In this document: piece after piece, positions 1-9,378 of the stretch
How positions within the stretch are numbered: the first letter of the stretch is position 1
Layout: each line of letters begins with the position of its first letter
NCBI RefSeq assembly: GCF_000622895.1
Contig: NZ_AVCC01000019.1
Coordinates: 1 to 46,827, forward strand
DNA length: 46,827 bases
DNA from: Herminiimonas sp. CN
GTDB lineage: Bacteria > Pseudomonadota > Gammaproteobacteria > Burkholderiales > Burkholderiaceae_D
Reading direction: 5' to 3'
Translations under genes and position numbers: made by a program
The notes under the pieces: generated by a model
What the model saw: the letters and a program-made list of their open reading frames with translations, nothing else
The model's database searches: none
Told to the model about the DNA's origin: nothing

Positions 1-12
1 TTTTATTGCACT

Positions 13-1701
13 TTACATATTGGCATAGTTTGGCCCGCCACCGCCTTCTGGTGTGACCCAGACGATGTTCTGGGTTGGGTCCTTGATGTCGCATGTTTTG
101 CAATGCACGCAGTTTTGCGCATTGATCTGCAATTTATCTTCGCCGCTGTCTGTTTTGATGAACTCATATACGCCTGCAGGGCAATAACGAGCTTCAGGAC
201 CATCATATTTGGCCAGATTGATACGCACCGGTACCGTTGGATCTTTGAGCGTCAGATGAATGGGTTGATCTTCCGCATGATTGGTATTTGATATGAATAC
301 CGACGACAGGCGATCGAAGGTTAGTTTCCCGTCCGCTTTCGGATATTGAATGGGTTTGAATTCTGTTGCCGGGCGCAAACACTCATGATCGGCGTGCTTG
401 TGGTGCAGCGTCCAGGGCGCCTTGCCACCAAATACTACCTGGTCGATCCCGACCAGAAGAGTCCCCATATACAAGCCTTTGCTCATCATGGGCTTGAAGT
501 TGCGTGCCTTGTGCAACTCATCATGCAGCCAGGATTGTTCAAATCCGGTTTCATAAGCGGATAGTTCATCATGCTGGCGATTTGCACTTAATGCTTCAAA
601 TGCGGCGATTGCTGCCAGCATTCCTGTTTTAAGGGCCGCATGGCTGCCTTTGATGCGGCTTGCGTTCAGAAATCCGGCTTCGCAACCTATTAATGCCCCC
701 CCCGGAAAGACCAACTTCGGCAGGGATTGCAAGCCGCCGGCCGTGATTGCACGGGCACCGTATGCGAGACGTCGGCCACCTTCAAAGAATTTGCGGATTT
801 CAGGGTGCGTTTTATAACGCTGGAATTCTTCATAAGGCGACAAATATGGGTTCTCATACGAGAGGCCGACCACGTAACCGACCGCTACCTGGTTGTTTTC
901 CATGTGATACAGAAATGAGCCGCCATAGGTTTGATTGTCCAGCGGCCAGCCGGCGGTATGAACCACTAGACCGGCTTTATGCAGGGCTGGATCAATTTCC
1001 CATATTTCCTTGATACCGATGCCGTAGGTTTGTGGATCCTTGCCTTTATTCAGGTCGAATTTTTGCATCAATTGCTTGCCCAGATGCCCGCGCGAGCCTT
1101 CGGCAAACAAGGTGTATTTTGCGTGCAACTCCATGCCGATCTGAAAGCTATCAGTTGGCTGGCCGGCACGATTGACGCCCATGTTACCGGTTGCTACGCC
1201 TTTCACCGAGCCATCCTGGTTATACAAGATTTCGGCGGCGGCAAATCCTGGAAAAACTTCGACGCCCAGGGTTTCGGCCTGTTGGCCCAGCCAGCGCACG
1301 ACATTCGCAAGCGAAATAATGTAATTGCCATGATTCTGGAAGCAGCCGGGCAACAGCCAGTTTGGTGTTTTGTGGGCCTTGGTCTCGCTCAAAAACAGAA
1401 AACGGTCTTCACTGACCTCGGTGTTGAGTGGCGCCCCGCGCTCTTTCCAGTCTGGAAAGAGTTCCGTCATCGCTTGTGGATCCATGACGGCGCCTGACAG
1501 GATGTGGGCGCCCAATTCACCGCCTTTTTCCAGAACGCAGACCGATATCTCGGTACTTGCGGCTGCAGCAAGCTGTTTCAGCTTGATGGCCGCGGCCAAT
1601 CCGGCGGCACCACCGCCGACCACGACCACGTCGTATTCCATTGCCTCACGGGGACCGTATTGCGCGATTATTTCTTGGTTTTGTATATTATTTTGTTCCA
1701 T
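13..1701 (-). CDS. Electron transfer flavoprotein-ubiquinone oxidoreductase (ETF-QO)
   Basis: 562 residues, the usual length for this family. It takes electrons from reduced electron transfer flavoprotein (fed by acyl-CoA dehydrogenases) and passes them to ubiquinone at the inner membrane. Visible: an N-terminal FAD dinucleotide-binding motif VVVVGGGAAG at residues 25-34, and a C-terminal 4Fe-4S ligand set at Cys507, Cys531, Cys534 and Cys537 (CPAGVYEF, then CVHCKTC), followed by the typical GGGGPNY end. The chosen start has AAGGA immediately upstream, with unusually short spacing; the internal Met21 just before the FAD motif is an alternative. The gene is divergent from the SDR gene, and a palindrome lies in its promoter region. 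It fits the neighbouring acyl-CoA genes. Identification is secure. Confidence 0.96.
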   Translation of the reverse strand: MEQNNIQNQEIIAQYGPREAMEYDVVVVGGGAAGLAAAIKLKQLAAAASTEISVCVLEKGGELGAHILSGAVMDPQAMTELFPDWKERGAPLNTEVSEDRFLFLSETKAHKTPNWLLPGCFQNHGNYIISLANVVRWLGQQAETLGVEVFPGFAAAEILYNQDGSVKGVATGNMGVNRAGQPTDSFQIGMELHAKYTLFAEGSRGHLGKQLMQKFDLNKGKDPQTYGIGIKEIWEIDPALHKAGLVVHTAGWPLDNQTYGGSFLYHMENNQVAVGYVVGLSYENPYLSPYEEFQRYKTHPEIRKFFEGGRRLAYGARAITAGGLQSLPKLVFPGGALIGCEAGFLNASRIKGSHAALKTGMLAAIAAFEALSANRQHDELSAYETGFEQSWLHDELHKARNFKPMMSKGLYMGTLLVGIDQVVFGGKAPWTLHHKHADHECLRPATEFKPIQYPKADGKLTFDRLSSVFISNTNHAEDQPIHLTLKDPTVPVRINLAKYDGPEARYCPAGVYEFIKTDSGEDKLQINAQNCVHCKTCDIKDPTQNIVWVTPEGGGGPNYANM

Positions 1702-1716
1702 GTCCTTACCATCATA

Positions 1717-1740
1717 ATTATAAATATCGAACGAGCGTTC
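1717..1740 (-). promoter_or_regulatory. Putative promoter -10 and TetR-type operator for ETF-QO
   Basis: On the minus strand a perfect TATAAT (1722 to 1717) sits about 16 bp upstream of the ETF-QO start. Directly upstream of it, 1729-1740 is the perfect palindrome GAACG-AG-CGTTC. Its position, in the -35/-10 spacer, is where a repressor would block RNA polymerase. Small GAACGnnCGTTC-like dyads are typical of TetR-family regulators, some of which control fatty-acid oxidation genes in betaproteobacteria; which regulator binds here is inference. No TetR gene is in the window. Confidence 0.5.
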
Positions 1741-1862
1741 TAATTAATGAGAATTTTGCAATAATTAGCGAGACACCGCAATCTAATCTCTGTGGATTCA
1801 TGTCATGATCATATGAATTCGTTAGTAGAAGCGGTCATAAGATAAACCATCAGGAGCGATTC

Positions 1863-2639
1863 GTGGGCATTGAAGTTAATTTTGAAGGAAAAATTGCGCT
1901 AATTACCGGCGCATCGAGTGGTTTGGGTGCGCGTTTTGCAAAAATCCTGGCACAGGCAGGGGCGCAAGTGGTGCTGGCTTCACGCAGAATTGAGCGCCTG
2001 AAAGAGTTGCGTGCAGAGATTGAAGCGGAAGGCGGTGCGGCGCACGTGGTTAGCTTGGACGTGACCGATTACGCGAGTATCAAATCGGCAATTGCGCATG
2101 CTGAAACCGAAGCCGGGCCGATTGATATATTGGTCAATAACTCCGGTGTTTCCACCACGCAGCGCTTACTTGATGTGACGCCCGAGGATTATGCATATGT
2201 AATGGATACCAATCAGCGCGGAGCATTTTTTGTTGCGCAGGAAACCGCGAAACGGATGATTGCCCGCGCCAAGGGCGATCCCAAAAAACAGCATCGCATC
2301 ATCAATATTGCTTCTGTCGCAGGTTTGCGCGTATTGCCGCAAATCGGGATTTATTGCATGAGCAAGGCAGCTGTCGTGCACATGACAAAATCGATGGCGG
2401 TGGAGTGGGGCAAGTACGGTATCAATGTCAATGCAATTTGCCCTGGTTATATTACGACGGAAATCAATGCTGAACATTTCGCCAGCGAAGAAGGGCAGAA
2501 GTTGATTAACCTGCTGCCACGCAAAAGAACCGGTTCACCTGAGGATCTGGATGGCTTGTTGTTGCTGCTTGCGGCTGAAGAGTCGCGTTTTATCAACGGC
2601 GCAGTGATTACTGCAGATGATGGCATGAGTGCCGCATAA
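1863..2639 (+). CDS. SDR family NAD(P)-dependent oxidoreductase
   Basis: 258-residue classical short-chain dehydrogenase/reductase. Visible: cofactor motif TGASSGLG (residues 15-22), the structural NNSG (92-95), and the catalytic set Ser151, Tyr164 and Lys168 in IYCMSKAA. The start is GTG at 1863, preceded by CAGGAGCG at good spacing; no in-frame ATG fits better. Its place between ETF-QO and a thioesterase, with a CoA-transferase further on, suggests a hydroxyacyl or 3-hydroxybutyrate-like substrate, but the sequence does not fix the substrate. It is followed after 39 bp by the thioesterase gene and probably cotranscribed with it. Confidence 0.9.
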   Translation: MGIEVNFEGKIALITGASSGLGARFAKILAQAGAQVVLASRRIERLKELRAEIEAEGGAAHVVSLDVTDYASIKSAIAHAETEAGPIDILVNNSGVSTTQRLLDVTPEDYAYVMDTNQRGAFFVAQETAKRMIARAKGDPKKQHRIINIASVAGLRVLPQIGIYCMSKAAVVHMTKSMAVEWGKYGINVNAICPGYITTEINAEHFASEEGQKLINLLPRKRTGSPEDLDGLLLLLAAEESRFINGAVITADDGMSAA

Positions 2640-2678
2640 TCAGCTAATTCAGTTCACTTGATTTCTCGAATAAACATC

Positions 2679-3089
2679 ATGCATAAAAAACTGGTTCATG
2701 CTGCGCGCATGCCGATCCGCTGGGGTGACATGGATGCACTGGGGCATGTCAATAATACGGTGTATTTTCGCTACTTGGAGCAGGCGCGTGTCGAATGGTT
2801 TGCGAGCATTGGCTGCGATCTGGATCCGGTTGCTGAAGGCCCTGTTATCGTCAATGCCCATTGCAGCTTCATCAAGCAACTGAAATATCCGGGCGAGATT
2901 GAGGTTCTGACCTACGTCGGGCCGCCAGGACGTTCAAGTTTTGAGACGGTTCAGGAAATCCGTCGTGTCGATGCAACGGATCAGATAGTTGCGCACGGCG
3001 GCGCCAAAGTTGTCTGGGTGCATTTCCCATCAGAAAAATCCACGCCCCTGCCGGATCGGTTGCGCCAGTTGCTGGCTGCCGCGGATTAA
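2679..3089 (+). CDS. Hot-dog fold acyl-CoA thioesterase (4HBT family)
   Basis: 136 residues from ATG 2679. The segment RWGDMDALGHVNNTVYFRYL is the signature of the 4-hydroxybenzoyl-CoA thioesterase group; Asp17 matches the catalytic aspartate and HVNN the conserved follow-on. It would hydrolyse an acyl-CoA to free acid and CoA in the cytoplasm. No clear Shine-Dalgarno sequence precedes this ATG; the upstream TTG at 2658 gives a longer form unlike the family N-terminus. Its stop lies 3 bp from the stop of the convergent LuxR-type gene, with no terminator hairpin between them. The substrate is unknown. Confidence 0.88.
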   Translation: MHKKLVHAARMPIRWGDMDALGHVNNTVYFRYLEQARVEWFASIGCDLDPVAEGPVIVNAHCSFIKQLKYPGEIEVLTYVGPPGRSSFETVQEIRRVDATDQIVAHGGAKVVWVHFPSEKSTPLPDRLRQLLAAAD

Positions 3090-3092
3090 CCT

Positions 3093-3653
3093 TCAACTGT
3101 GCACGTCGAGTAATTTCTGTACCAGTTCGCTTGAATTGGCGGCGTTGAGTTTGCGCATCAGCTTGGATCGGTACATTTCCACTGTGCGCGGGCTCAGGTC
3201 CAGCTGGCGGGCAATCAACTTGCTGGTTTTCCCTCCTACCAGCAGAGCCGATATCTCCCGCTCCCTAGGAGTAAATTCCACGGTGAGCGGCCGTTTGGTA
3301 CTCATGTCTGCAAAAGTCCATATTCCGGCAGCATGCGGATCGTTGCGCAACAGCCCGCGTCCGGTCACGCGACACCAGAACAGTTCGTTATTAGCGCGCT
3401 TCATGATGCGTTCGTCAGAGTATTGCCCTTTTTCATTCATGATCGGGACGATGCGGGTTCCAGTGCGTTCGAATTCGCCTACTGTAGGATATAGCACCAG
3501 AAAGGACTGTCCAATCAGATCTTTAGCCGTGCATCCGAACATGCTGCAAAGCGCCTCGTTGCAAGACTGAATGATGCGATTTTGCGAAATGCACATCCCG
3601 ACCGGTGCATACAGGAAGATTTTTTCATAATCGATAGGCAAATATGGAAACAT
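3093..3653 (-). CDS. PAS-LuxR family transcriptional regulator
   Basis: 186 residues. The N-terminal half (about 8-110) resembles a PAS sensor domain (FLYAPVGMCISQNRII, then IGQSFLVLYPT). The C-terminal part (about 125-186) is a LuxR/GerE helix-turn-helix: FTPREREISALLVGGKTSK, then LDLSPRTVEMYRSKLMRKL. No phosphoreceiver domain is present, so it probably senses a small ligand or redox state directly. It is divergent from the CoA-transferase genes (145 bp between starts), so it may regulate scoAB; that is inference from position. Confidence 0.9.
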   Translation of the reverse strand: MFPYLPIDYEKIFLYAPVGMCISQNRIIQSCNEALCSMFGCTAKDLIGQSFLVLYPTVGEFERTGTRIVPIMNEKGQYSDERIMKRANNELFWCRVTGRGLLRNDPHAAGIWTFADMSTKRPLTVEFTPREREISALLVGGKTSKLIARQLDLSPRTVEMYRSKLMRKLNAANSSELVQKLLDVHS

Positions 3654-3797
3654 GAGTATGGGTATTCCTTTGGCAGATTAAAACCGCGATTATCGTATTT
3701 TTACGGTATTGCGCCTTTGAATCCGGGGTCTTATGCTGTTGCGAGCGGTTATTGCCGCGATGGCGTCACGTCACATTACATCTTAAAGGGATTTTGT

Positions 3798-4508
3798 ATG
3801 AACAAAGTTTATCCTGATGCCGCGACGGCACTGGCTGGCGTCGTCCATGACGGCCAGACTATTGCCGTTGGCGGCTTCGGCCTGTGCGGCATTCCCGAAG
3901 CACTGATAGCAGCTTTGCGGGATTCGGGTGTCAAGGAATTGACCGCCATTTCGAACAATGCCGGCGTCGATGGTTTCGGGCTGGGGCAATTACTGACCAC
4001 CCGCCAAATCAAGAAAATGATTTCATCCTATGTGGGTGAAAACAAGGAGTTCGAGCGTCAGTACCTGGCCGGTGAACTGGCGCTGGAATTCACGCCGCAA
4101 GGCACTTTGGCAGAGAAATTGCGCGCCGGCGGATCCGGCATTCCTGCCTTTTTCACCAAAACCGGAGTCGGCACAATCGTCGCCGAAGGCAAGGAAATCC
4201 GCGAATTTGACGGCCAGCAATACGTAATGGAGCGCTCCTTGTCGCCGGATGTGTCGCTGGTGAAAGCATATAAAGCCGACAAGGCCGGCAATCTGGTGTA
4301 CCGCAAGACTGCGCGCAACTTTAACCCAAATGTCGCGATGGCCGGCAAGATTACGATAGCCGAAGTCGAGGTATTGGTTGAAATCGGCGAAATCGATCCG
4401 GACGATGTGCACACTCCGGGGATCTTCGTGCACCGTATCGTCGTCAACGACACGCCCGAAAAACGGATTGAACAACGCACCGTTCGTGCGCAACAGGCAG
4501 GAGATTGA
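3798..4508 (+). CDS. scoA: 3-oxoacid CoA-transferase subunit A
   Basis: 236 residues from ATG 3798, which has AAAGGG upstream at 6 bp. Subunit A of a class I CoA-transferase that moves CoA between succinyl-CoA and acetoacetate or a similar 3-oxoacid. Visible: the glycine-rich CoA-binding stretch [14 protein letters not shown] near the N-terminus and the family-typical [20 protein letters not shown]. The reading frame extends upstream, but there is no reason to start earlier. Subunit B begins 1 bp after its stop, so the two are translationally coupled and form a heteromer. Exact 3-oxoacid specificity is not decidable from the sequence. Confidence 0.93.
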   Translation: MNKVYPDAATALAGVVHDGQTIAVGGFGLCGIPEALIAALRDSGVKELTAISNNAGVDGFGLGQLLTTRQIKKMISSYVGENKEFERQYLAGELALEFTPQGTLAEKLRAGGSGIPAFFTKTGVGTIVAEGKEIREFDGQQYVMERSLSPDVSLVKAYKADKAGNLVYRKTARNFNPNVAMAGKITIAEVEVLVEIGEIDPDDVHTPGIFVHRIVVNDTPEKRIEQRTVRAQQAGD

Positions 4509-4509
4509 G

Positions 4510-5160
4510 ATGGCATGGACTCGTGATGAAATGGCCGCGCGCGCGGCGCAGGAACTGCAAGACGGTTTTTATGTGAATCTCGGCATCGGTTTACCGACCA
4601 TGGTGGCCAATCACGTGCCTGCAGGCATGGAAGTGTGGCTGCAATCCGAGAATGGATTATTGGGTATCGGTCCGTTTCCGACCGACGACGAGGTCGATCC
4701 CGACCTGATTAATGCCGGCAAGCAGACCGTAACGACCTTGCCGGGATCGTCGATTTTCAGTTCCGCGGATTCCTTCGGCATGATCCGGGGCGGCAAGATC
4801 AATCTGGCAATCCTGGGCGCGATGCAGGTCTCGGAGCACGGCGACCTGGCCAACTGGATGATCCCCGGCAAGATGGTCAAGGGCATGGGCGGCGCGATGG
4901 ATCTGGTGGCCGGCGTCGGGCGGGTAGTGGTCTTGATGGAGCATGTGGCCAAGGCAAAAGACGGCACCGAGTCGCACAAGATCCTGCCGAAATGTAATTT
5001 GCCGCTGACCGGCGTGGGTGTGGTGAACCGGATCATTACCGACCTGGGTGTGATCGATGTGACGCCTGCCGGCTTGAAGCTGGTGCAGCTGGCTCCCGGC
5101 GTGAGCGCGGAAGAGATTCAGGGCAAAACCGGCGTTGCGCTGGACGTTACCGGACTTTGA
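4510..5160 (+). CDS. scoB: 3-oxoacid CoA-transferase subunit B
   Basis: 216 residues. Contains the class I CoA-transferase active-site motif SENGLLG, with Glu47 expected to form the glutamyl-CoA thioester intermediate, and the conserved [19 protein letters not shown] segment. It starts at ATG 4510 with GGAGATTGAG overlapping the end of scoA. A UUCG-loop terminator follows 31 bp after the stop, closing the scoAB transcript; a group II intron is inserted directly beyond it. Confidence 0.94.
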   Translation: MAWTRDEMAARAAQELQDGFYVNLGIGLPTMVANHVPAGMEVWLQSENGLLGIGPFPTDDEVDPDLINAGKQTVTTLPGSSIFSSADSFGMIRGGKINLAILGAMQVSEHGDLANWMIPGKMVKGMGGAMDLVAGVGRVVVLMEHVAKAKDGTESHKILPKCNLPLTGVGVVNRIITDLGVIDVTPAGLKLVQLAPGVSAEEIQGKTGVALDVTGL

Positions 5161-5191
5161 TGCATTAAGGTGCGGCAAGGGTAGCAAAGAT

Positions 5192-5216
5192 AAAATGGGC
5201 TTCGGCCCATTTTTTT
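5192..5216 (+). terminator. Rho-independent terminator of scoAB
   Basis: AAAATGGGC, a TTCG tetraloop, GCCCATTTT and a run of seven T. A textbook intrinsic terminator lying 31 bp after scoB and 7 bp before the intron's 5' end. Confidence 0.93.
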
Positions 5217-5223
5217 CTGCCAT

Positions 5224-7077
5224 GTGCGCCCAGCATGGGCGCACTCCTGCGGGTGCAAGTCCCGCCGCGAGCTGACCACAGTGAGCGAAGTGAAGCGCAA
5301 CTGCATGAGGGCAACCGAGTGCGGGAAGGAAGCGTGGAGCATAAGTCATGAGCCGATGGACAAGAATCGCATAAAAGGCGTTGCCGATCAGGGCGAGCGG
5401 GCATGGAACCGTGAAGCTCTTGTGGTCAAGGATCGGTGGCGTAAATGCGGCGGTTGTGTGATGAAGGAGTGCGGCCCTTACCTGGGGACGCCCCGCCTTG
5501 TGCCTGAAAGGGCGACGGTGAAAGCCGGAGCGGGGTCTCAGCAGAGGTCATAGTAGTCGGTGGTAGCGCCGGGAAGGCTCGACCCCGCCAACGAAGGACC
5601 GAACGAGTAGGAGTGAATCCGATATGTCGATGCAGAAAGCACAGCGTCAGATGTCCGCTAACGCGGGGCGGGAGGCCGTAGGTCAGGGTGAAGCCTTGGC
5701 TGTAACTTCCAGCGACGAAGCGTTCTGCCCGCGACATGCCACCGGAGACACGGGGTCGGCGCTGCTGCAAGCGGCGTTGACGACAGAGAACCTGCGGCGG
5801 GCGTTCAAGCGTGTGCGCGCCAATAAGGGAGCCGCTGGCGTGGATGGACTGGATATCAACCAGACCTCGCGTCATCTGGCGAGCGCGTGGCCGCGCATCC
5901 GGGAACAACTGCTGGCAGGGACGTACCGGCCCAGTCCGGTACGTCGGGTGACGATCCCGAAACCCGACGGTGGCGAGCGCGAGCTGGGCATCCCGACGGT
6001 CACGGATCGCCTGATCCAGCAAGCACTGCTACAGGTGCTGCAACCGATACTTGACCCCACCTTCAGCGAACATAGCTACGGCTTCCGTCCGGGCCGGCGT
6101 GCGCAAGGAGCGGTGTTGGCCGCCCAAGCGTACGTCCAGTCCGGTCTGCGGGTCGTGGTCGATGTTGACCTGTCGAAGTTCTTTGACCGGGTCAACCATG
6201 ACGTCCTGATCGACCGTCTACGGAAACGCATCGACGACGCCGGAGTGATCCGGCTGGTTCGTGTTTATCTGAACAGCGGCATCATGGATCATGGAGTGGT
6301 GCAGTCGCGAAGCGAGGGAACGCCGCAAGGCGGCCCTCTCAGCCCGTTGCTCGCCAACGTGATGCTCGACGAGGTGGACAAGGAACTGGAACGGCGCGGC
6401 CATTGCTTCGCGCGCTACGCCGACGATGCGAACGTGTATGTGCGCAGCGTGCGGGCGGGCGAGCGAGCGGGTGATGGCGCTGCTGCGGCGCTGCTATGCC
6501 AAGTTGCACCTCGTGGTCAACGAAGGCAAAAGCGCGGTGGCCAGCGTCTTTGGCCGTAAGTTCCTCGGTTACAGCCTGTGGGTGGCGCGTGGGGGCGAAG
6601 TCAAACGCAAGGTGGCCGACAAGCCGCTGAAAACGTTCAAACAACGCATCCGGGAGCTGACCCGCCGTTCCGGCGGGCGCGGCATGTCGGAGGTGGTGGG
6701 AAGACTGCGCTCCTACATGCTGGGATGGAAGGGGTATTTCCAGTTGGCACAAACTCCCAAGGTTTGGCGCACTCTCGATGAATGGCTGCGTCACAGGTTG
6801 CGGGCTATCCAGCTCAAACACTGGAAGCGGGGAACCACCATGTATCGGGAGTTGCTGAATTTGGGGGCGTCGCCATCGGTCGCTAAGCAAGTGGCGGTTA
6901 ATAGTCGTCGCTGGTGGCGCAATAGTGACAGGCTGCTTAAGACAGTGCTTACGATTGCCTACTTTGACCGGCTGGGCGTACCTCGCCTGTCTTGACCTCA
7001 ACTTCTCGAACCGCCCGGTGCGGACCCGCATGCCGGGTGGTGTGGCAGGGGACCGGCCAGTTATTGGCCGCCCCTAT
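5224..7077 (+). mobile_element. Group II intron (ribozyme plus degraded ORF)
   Basis: About 1.85 kb. The 5' end is GTGCGCCCAGC, matching the GUGYG-type group II start. 5224-5623 is non-coding and rich in helices (domain I-IV region). After the ORF, domain V can be folded at about 7008-7043 (ACCGCCCGG pairing with CCGGGTGGT, closed by TGCGG-ACC-CGCA), and domain VI at about 7044-7077 (AGGGG/CCCCT and GGCCA/TGGCC arms), ending in TAT. Insertion right behind a terminator hairpin is the habit of class C introns, so IIC is likely by inference. Both ends look intact, so the RNA could still splice, but the encoded maturase is frameshifted. Confidence 0.88.
5624..6995 (+). pseudogene. Group II intron reverse transcriptase/maturase, frameshifted
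   Basis: Starts at ATG 5624. The first frame encodes the RT fingers and palm (IPKPDGGERELGIPTVTDRL, HSYGFRPGRRA, QGGPLSPLLANVMLDE) up to the catalytic YADD (residues 265-268, bases 6416-6427). It is then thrown out of frame at 6461-6468, where gagc is present twice in tandem; removing one copy joins AGER to VMALLRRCYAKLHLVVNEGK and restores the frame. The second part, to 6995, has the GKSAV palm segment, the maturase thumb (GWKGYFQLAQTP) and the end YFDRLGVPRLS. Without the 4-bp repeat it would be about 455 residues. As it stands, translation ends at 6559 without thumb or maturase domain. Confidence 0.93.
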
Positions 7078-7287
7078 GCCGATTGAAAACGGTGCATGCG
7101 AAAAATAGGCAAAGTGGTATTAATTCCCCTGCAAATTAAAGAATGTGAAAGCAGGAGTATGTTAAATATATTGGTTTTTCTGCGCATATTTAGGCGGGTA
7201 TTAAAAATACAGGAATGTGTATATTTCTCAATGCAAATCCGGTGGGGGTGTTGCGGATCCATCAATAGCGCTGATTGGGCGCAGCTG
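7078..7287. other. AT-rich intergenic stretch after the intron
   Basis: About 210 bp between the intron 3' end and the stop of the AEC transporter gene. AT-rich compared with its flanks; no convincing gene, promoter or terminator was recognised. Confidence 0.6.
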
Positions 7288-8178
7288 TCAATGGACCAGT
7301 GACAGCCAGAGCGGCAGGCTCAGCGCTGAGAGCATGGTCCCGACCGAAATCAGGAATGCCACAAACGAACCGTTGCCGCCCAGCCGGCTGGCCAACACAT
7401 AGGCGCTGGATGCGGTCGGCAGCGCGCAAAACATCACTGCCATTTGCAGTTGCAGCGGCGGCAGACGCAGCCAGCTGCCGAGCCCGAAAGCCAGCGCCGG
7501 CACCGCCAGCAATTTGACACCGATGAAATACGCTGCGATCCCTTTCGATGCATGCAGGCCGGACAGCCGCAAGCCGGCGCCGACCGCGATCAGCCCCAGC
7601 GCAATCGAGGCATTGCTCAGGCGCGCCAGCGTCGCACTCAGCACGTCCGGCAGCATCACGCCGGCCAGATTGCACAGCGTTCCGGCGGCAGTCGCCAGCA
7701 ACAGCGGGTTTTTCGCCAATTCGCGCAGCAGGCCGCCATTATTGTGCACCAGCGCATGCACGGCCGCCATATTGCACAACGGTACTGCAAAGCCGATGAT
7801 CAGCGCCATCAGTGCGGTACCTTGTTCGCCCGCCAGCCGCGACGCCACCGCCAGCCCGATGTAGGAGTTGAAGCGAAAGGCGGTTTGCACGCCCGACTCG
7901 AAAATCATCGGTTGCGACTGAAACAAGGTTTTTGCCAGCCAGCCCAGCGTGATACCGCCGCAACAGGCGGCCAGGCTCACCAGCAACAGATTGCCGGTGG
8001 CATGGAAATCAAACGGCGTGCGCGCGGTCGAATAGAACAGCAGTGCCGGAAACAGTATGAAATACACCAGACGGTCCACGCCCGGCCAGAAATCGTCGCC
8101 CCAGCGCATGCCGCGCTTGAGCAGAAAACCCAGAAAAATCAGGGAAAAATCGGGAAATAGCAGCGCGACTATCGACAT
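7288..8178 (-). CDS. AEC family transporter (auxin efflux carrier-like permease)
   Basis: 296 residues, almost entirely hydrophobic, with about ten predicted membrane spans in two five-helix halves separated by a polar stretch near the middle. Typical AEC features: an N-terminal FPDFSLIFLGFLLKRG, PALLFYSTA, and a C-terminal half with SNASIALGLIAVGAGL and FCALPTASSAYVLA. Members export or import small organic acids such as malate or malonate; the substrate here is unknown. The diguanylate cyclase gene ends 15 bp upstream on the same strand, so the two may be cotranscribed. Confidence 0.9.
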   Translation of the reverse strand: MSIVALLFPDFSLIFLGFLLKRGMRWGDDFWPGVDRLVYFILFPALLFYSTARTPFDFHATGNLLLVSLAACCGGITLGWLAKTLFQSQPMIFESGVQTAFRFNSYIGLAVASRLAGEQGTALMALIIGFAVPLCNMAAVHALVHNNGGLLRELAKNPLLLATAAGTLCNLAGVMLPDVLSATLARLSNASIALGLIAVGAGLRLSGLHASKGIAAYFIGVKLLAVPALAFGLGSWLRLPPLQLQMAVMFCALPTASSAYVLASRLGGNGSFVAFLISVGTMLSALSLPLWLSLVH

Positions 8179-8193
8179 GCGGCAATCAGCACT

Positions 8194-9378
8194 TCATCCA
8201 TTCAGGGCAAGTATCTGCGCATCCCGGCTGAATATGCGATCACGACCGTTTTGTTTGGCCAGGTACATGCGCTGGTCGGCCAGATCGATCAATGCTTTCC
8301 AGTCGGCGGCGCTATCGGCGCTGCGCTCGGCGATGCCGATGCTGGCTGTCAGCGGTGTATTGTCGGGGCGCAGGCCGAAGCCGATGCTGCGCAACCGCAG
8401 CAGTGCCGCTTCGGCCTGGCTCAGATCGGTGTCAGGCATGATCAGCAGAAATTCCTCGCCGCCCCAGCGCGCCAGCAAGTCGCCACGGCGCAGATTGCTG
8501 CTGACATTGCCGGTCATGTCGCGCAGTGCCCGGTCGCCCGCTTCGTGCCCGAATTTGTCGTTGATGTTTTTGAAGTGATCCAGATCGATGAAGGCCACCG
8601 ACAGTGCGGCATTGCTGCGGCTGGCGATGGTGAATTGCAATTCCAGCACCTCTTCACCGCTGCTGCGCGAAAAAACCCCGGTCAGCGGATCGCGGATGGC
8701 CTGGCGCACCAGCGCGATCATGAATGCCAGCTGGCTCATCCCGGCCAAAGTCGAGACGCTGGTGATCAGCACCAGCAGCCAGAAAGCGCCAGCGAACGAG
8801 GGCCAGTCGAGCGTAGTCCAGCGCAGCGAGCCGGCGATGGCCTGGGCGATCAGGATTGGACTGGCGATTATCAGATTCTCCAGCAGTGAGAGCGGAAAGA
8901 TGGCCAGCCCGGCCAGCAGCACGAACGGCAGGAAAGCGTAGCCGGCGCCGATGGCGGCCGAGATGCCGTGCAATTGATAGTGGCCGAGTACTGTGGAAGA
9001 GGCGACATAAAAAACGGTAGGGATGGCAAATAGCAGCGCCATCGCGCGGTAAGCATCGAACAGGTTGCCGTTGGGCCGGTAATACAGCAGCAGGGTGGCG
9101 AAGGCCGCACATGTCAGCAACCGCATCAGGGCCAGATTCAGCCAGAGCGGGAACGGGAAAACCACCAGATCGACCAGGCTCCAGAGCGGCGTCAGCACCG
9201 CAAACAGGAATGCGAACAGGCGCACCCGGTTGACGACCATGGTGGCGCGGCGTCGCGTTAGCAAGCTCAGATGCTGGTGCGGAAATGCCAGCCAGCTCAG
9301 TTCAGCGTGTTTCAGCTCTCCCGGCATCAAGCCGGTCAGTCGTTGCCAGACGAAGTCTGTAAGGCGTTGCATGATCAT
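8194..9378 (-). CDS. Membrane-anchored diguanylate cyclase (GGDEF)
   Basis: 394 residues. The N-terminal 220 or so form a membrane region of about six helices (roughly residues 52-225), with no recognisable MASE name. The C-terminal GGDEF domain (about 229-390) begins with the usual RDPLTGVFSR linker, has VAFIDLDHFKNINDKFGHEAG and a canonical active site GGEEF at 306-310. An RRGD at 297-300, five residues before GGEEF, is an intact RxxD I-site, so it should make c-di-GMP and be feedback-inhibited. No EAL domain. Start: ATG 9378, or ATG 9372 two codons inside; neither has a strong ribosome-binding site. Confidence 0.95.
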   Translation of the reverse strand: MIMQRLTDFVWQRLTGLMPGELKHAELSWLAFPHQHLSLLTRRRATMVVNRVRLFAFLFAVLTPLWSLVDLVVFPFPLWLNLALMRLLTCAAFATLLLYYRPNGNLFDAYRAMALLFAIPTVFYVASSTVLGHYQLHGISAAIGAGYAFLPFVLLAGLAIFPLSLLENLIIASPILIAQAIAGSLRWTTLDWPSFAGAFWLLVLITSVSTLAGMSQLAFMIALVRQAIRDPLTGVFSRSSGEEVLELQFTIASRSNAALSVAFIDLDHFKNINDKFGHEAGDRALRDMTGNVSSNLRRGDLLARWGGEEFLLIMPDTDLSQAEAALLRLRSIGFGLRPDNTPLTASIGIAERSADSAADWKALIDLADQRMYLAKQNGRDRIFSRDAQILALNG

